From Hypsibius dujardini (lineage: Eukaryota > Tardigrada > Eutardigrada > Parachela > Hypsibiidae): DNA of 22,635 nt. Under the pieces are notes generated by a model. The model was not told where the DNA came from and searched no databases. It saw only the letters and a program-made list of their open reading frames with translations. Positions 19,724 to 22,635 of the stretch are shown here, piece after piece; the first letter of the stretch is position 1; every line of letters starts with the position of its first letter. The stretch is from contig LRSR01011762.1 of NCBI GenBank assembly GCA_001579985.1, positions 1 through 22,635 on the forward strand. Reading direction: 5' to 3'. Made by a program: the position numbers and the translations under genes.

Positions 19724-21220
19724 TCAAACTCGACCTGTCGATGGCTCTTTGTAGCGCATGAAGGTTCCGTCCCAGGCAGTCGCAGCCAGGGCTGGAGAAG
19801 TACCGCTGTTGCTGGTACTGGGAGCAGGGGTAGACAGCGAACTGGTCCGCAGTCGTGATTGCGGTTGAAGCGGCTGAATGGTCGGTACCTCGCGTTCCGA
19901 GTACGCCGTCGAGGTGGCGGGGTACCGGAAAGGGTCGCTGTTGTTGGAGCTGTTGTGTGCCCCGTAGAAGGAGTCCTCCTCGGCGAAGCGGGTAAGGTCG
20001 TCCCGGTCGCCGGGTTGGTAGCCCTCTTTGAGTTGGGCGTATTTGAGCTTGGCGACCTGGCTTTCGTAGAAGCGGGACACCTTCTGCTTAGTGGCTTCGT
20101 TCGGAATGAGTTTGCGACCCTGGAAATAGAATTACTGATGTGAAATATGTCTGTCTGTCTATCTGTCTGCATACCTGCCTGCCTGCATAATTGCGTGACC
20201 GCCTGTCTGTCTGTCTGCATACCTGCCTGCCTGTATAGTTGCGTGACTGTCTGTCTGTCTGTTTGTCTGCATACCTGCCTGCCTGAATAGTTGTGGGACT
20301 GCCTGTCTGTTTATCTGTCTGCATACCTGCCTGCCTGCATAGTTGCGTGACTGTCTGTCTGTCTGTCTATCTTTCTATCTGCTTGTCTGTCTGGCGCTCT
20401 GCTTGTCTGTCTGGCGCTCTGTCTGTCTGTCTACATGGCTGTCTGGAGGATATTCCTCTTTCTGAGTTCTGACTGTCTTTTCAGGGAGCGGCCTGCCACA
20501 ATGTCTACATGTGTAGAGTTTATTGAACCTTTCTTTTAAGCGTCATTTAACCGCTAACTACAGGCTTTTGTTTATTTATTGCTGAATCATAAAAACATAT
20601 TTTTCGCGGAATTCTTACGTAATGTTCCACGGCATTGACGACGGTATTTTTAGTTTCGGTGCTTGGCGTCAACTTCTTGCCCACCTCCGTCGCCATTTTG
20701 CTGTTGCGGAAAAAACAACAACAGGTTTTACATTTCACATTTCGCACTACTGACCGCAGAAAACAGCCTACATGTATATATACAGACACATACAGAAAAA
20801 TTGCGAACTACTAGATCAACGGACGTGTCTCATCACCACCACACAGGGTGAACGTCAGACATCATCGGGCGGACTCACTCAAGTGGCATTACGCGCGGAC
20901 ATAACGTTTTACCAGTTTGATTTGCCTGTCAGAAAGTCAGCCGGCCATAGAGCATGTCTAATAAGTTTAAAATAATTTCTCTTAGTGTAAAAAAGAGGCC
21001 ATCAATCTATGTCTATATCTGACTTTGGTGACGGTCAGTTCAGTATATTGAGACTGTTGCGGAATGGATACATTGACCGGTGATTCGGCGCCGTAGGCGT
21101 CAAACAGACAGACATGCAGACAGACAGGCAGACAGATGGACAAACAGACAGAGAGAGAGACAGACAGACATGCAGGCAGACAGGCAGACAGATGGACAAA
21201 CAGACAGAGAGACAGACACG

Positions 21221-21265
<45 letters not shown>

Positions 21266-21490
21266 CGACAGACAGACAGATGGACAAACAGACACGTAGA
21301 CAGAGAGATAGACAGACAGACAGACAAACGGTCTGTCTGTTACTTACAGTGCGCGATCGGTGGGGCCATAGTTCTGCGACTTGAAGTCTCCCGGATTATT
21401 CCCAAAATCGTAGCCCCCGCCACTCCGACCGTTATTCTGCGGCGGAAAATTCATCGACTTTGAGCGATACCAGTTCTTCACACTGTCCAT
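19724..21490 (-). CDS. Unrecognised protein with Ser/Thr/Pro-rich tail (206 residues)
   Basis: Three minus-strand exons, 21348-21490, 20619-20700 and 19724-20119, join in phase (a Leu codon splits across the first junction) to 206 residues. The N-terminus is Asn/Gly-rich ([20 protein letters not shown]). Residues ~48-125 look like a compact helical, basic region: [56 protein letters not shown] disordered Ser/Thr/Pro tail follows, ending in a Tyr-Lys-Glu motif region ([13 protein letters not shown]). No signal peptide or membrane segment is visible. The ATG at 21490 has good context. An upstream in-frame ATG at 21598 is disfavoured because a TATA-like site at 21613-21622 would place transcription start downstream of it. 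I do not recognise the family. The exon structure is well supported by phase; function is unknown. Confidence 0.65.
20142..20450. repeat. CTGT tract with about 60-bp higher-order repeat, intron 2 of the 206-residue protein gene
   Basis: A higher-order unit of CTGTCTGCATACCTGCCTGC and CTGCATAGTTGCGTGACTG repeats four times, embedded in CTGT units. On the gene's sense strand it reads ACAG. Confidence 0.95.
21098..21334. repeat. (ACAG)n tract in intron 1 of the 206-residue protein gene
   Basis: ACAG units with a duplicated sub-block containing GGCAGACAGATGGACAAACA. On the sense strand it reads CTGT and begins about 15 bp after the exon 1 donor. Exon 2 (82 nt) thus lies between complementary tracts. 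Confidence 0.95.
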
Positions 21491-21612
21491 TTTCTCCTCT
21501 CTCCTCCCGACAGGAATGCCAAAATCCAAACCAAAAACACCTCCGCAACTAATCAAGGTCCGTCTGCGTCCGCTTCCGGTTGACACTTGCCACCACACAA
21601 CAAAAGTAGCAG

Positions 21613-21622
21613 CTTATTATAA
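21613..21622 (-). promoter_or_regulatory. TATA-like element for the 206-residue protein gene
   Basis: ATTATAATAA on the minus strand, about 125 bp upstream of the ATG at 21490. Motif-based inference only. Confidence 0.35.
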
Positions 21623-21693
21623 TGGCCCGATGTTGCCCAGTACGCAAACAAAAAGTTCGTAATCCTGCTGATTCAACTCTTCACTGAAGAGCC

Positions 21694-21738
21694 ACCGCTG
21701 CTGCTGCTGCTGCTTCTCTCACAGTCACAGTCACAGTA
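21694..21738. repeat. (CTG)n and (CACAGT)n short tandem repeats
   Basis: About six CTG units, then three CACAGT units, upstream of the 206-residue protein gene. Confidence 0.85.
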
Positions 21739-21857
21739 GTAACAATACTATGATGCAGCTGCAGAGGAAAATACACAACGCAGAGAAAACTGCTGAGTGG
21801 AAAACCCGCTTTTCCGATCGATCACAGGGTCCCCCTTCCGTCCGACGTGGAACCACC

Positions 21858-21962
21858 ACACAGACAGACAAACAGACAGACAGGCAGGCAGGCAGGTGGG
21901 TAAGCAGGCAGGCAGGTGGGTAGGCAGGCAGGTGGGGAAGTAGGCAGGCAGGCAGGCAGGCA
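21858..21962. repeat. ACAG/AGGC tract with GGTGGGTA interruptions
   Basis: ACAG units grade into AGGC units, with a repeated CAGGCAGGCAGGTGGGTA block. The rest of 21491-22635 contains no gene I can support. Confidence 0.93.
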
Positions 21963-22578
21963 AGGGCCGGGTGTGTGATATGCTGGTATTATTAGCGACA
22001 GGAAGAGGAACTGTATATGTGATCGCCTATTATTAGCCGGACTCGAGGATTGGTCGGTATAACAGGGTGCACATAAAAGGTTGACGCATGTGAGGGGTTC
22101 ACGTTCACGGGAGCAAGAAGACGGTGAGGTTGTGATTGACAAATAGGAGAGGGGTACACGACTGCATATGGTGAAGGCAAAAATCGAACAATCTATTTTG
22201 CGGCGAGGTCTCCGACGACGACGGAGAAGAGTAGTGCTGGTTGTTCAGCCGCACACGGTGAGCGAGCGATTAAAGTGCGCAACGGACCCGTCAGAGTCCG
22301 GGGGGCCTTTTTCCGTGGTGTGTTGTTCGGCTGTCTTGACGGCCTGCGCTGTTCTCTACCATTTTCGGGCCGACCATTACATGATGTTACGTACTGTCGT
22401 AGTACGAGAGAGATGCATTAAACAGAGGGTTTCTGCCGACGCACGCCCGATCGGACGTTCACTTTGGCCGTGGTGATGTTGTGTTTCGGCGGATGGTTAG
22501 TGCGCACTATTAACACGATCCCTTCATCATTGAAGGCTTGTGTTCATCTAGTGTTGTGTTGTCGTTTCTGCCGTTGAT

Positions 22579-22582
22579 ATGT

Positions 22583-22633
<51 letters not shown>

Positions 22634-22635
22634 CC
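22579..22635. repeat. (CTGC)n tract reaching the right window edge
   Basis: Perfect CTGC units, about 14 copies, continue beyond the window. Confidence 0.97.

Noticed and set aside
22168-22476. 102-codon plus-strand open frame with an Arg run
   Set aside because: No recognisable domain, splice signals or promoter; its composition resembles chance coding in G+C-rich DNA. It could be a first exon of a gene beyond the window, but I cannot support that.
1-22635. CRISPR array or bacterial operon
   Set aside because: The repeats lack regular unique spacers, and the genes are interrupted by GT-AG introns and encode eukaryotic nuclear proteins.

Overview
The window is nuclear DNA from a metazoan with a compact genome. 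Genes have GT-AG introns (about 57 bp to 1 kb), lie 0.5-2 kb apart on both strands, and sit among dense tetranucleotide and minisatellite repeats. The gene set (an NR2E nuclear receptor with insect/nematode-like zinc-finger spacing, an AF9/ENL YEATS protein, stathmin, an mTERF-like protein, TAF12) fits a protostome invertebrate. I cannot name the phylum from sequence alone. All gene models were spliced by hand, and codon phase closes at every junction.

Layout. (1) 80-1210, minus: 5' part of an NR2E orphan nuclear receptor, running off the left edge. (2) 2363-5475, minus: a 623-residue AF9/ENL (Drosophila ear) homologue with an N-terminal YEATS domain, a low-complexity Ser/Gly-rich middle and a C-terminal ANC1 homology domain. 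(3) 7183-9458, plus: a seven-exon stathmin-family protein of 229 residues, head-to-head with the YEATS gene. (4) 9926-13815, minus: a five-exon, 610-residue protein with a presequence-like N-terminus and mTERF-like helical repeats. (5) 14294-15616, plus: TAF12, head-to-head with the mTERF-like gene over 478 bp. (6) 16739-17842, plus: a 140-residue basic protein I do not recognise. (7) 19724-21490, minus: a 206-residue protein I do not recognise.

The repeat layer is unusual. Most long introns hold a CTGT/ACAG tetranucleotide tract. In all four genes where two or more neighbouring introns carry such tracts, the tracts alternate in orientation along the pre-mRNA (five of five adjacent pairs). 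Each intervening exon is therefore flanked by reverse-complementary sequence. That layout could favour back-splicing (circular RNA) or exon skipping, and it is the strongest candidate here for an undescribed arrangement. A second family, built on TTGATTGATTGG, occupies intergenic regions and some introns. It includes a 301-bp element with about 30-bp terminal inverted repeats and a truncated second copy 2.8 kb away. Palindromic AGAACA-n3-TGTTCT sites occur in the mTERF/TAF12 promoter region and downstream of TAF12.

Functionally, TAF12 and the YEATS protein are transcription machinery, the receptor is a developmental transcription factor, stathmin regulates microtubules, and the mTERF-like protein is probably mitochondrial. 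Nothing suggests they form one pathway.
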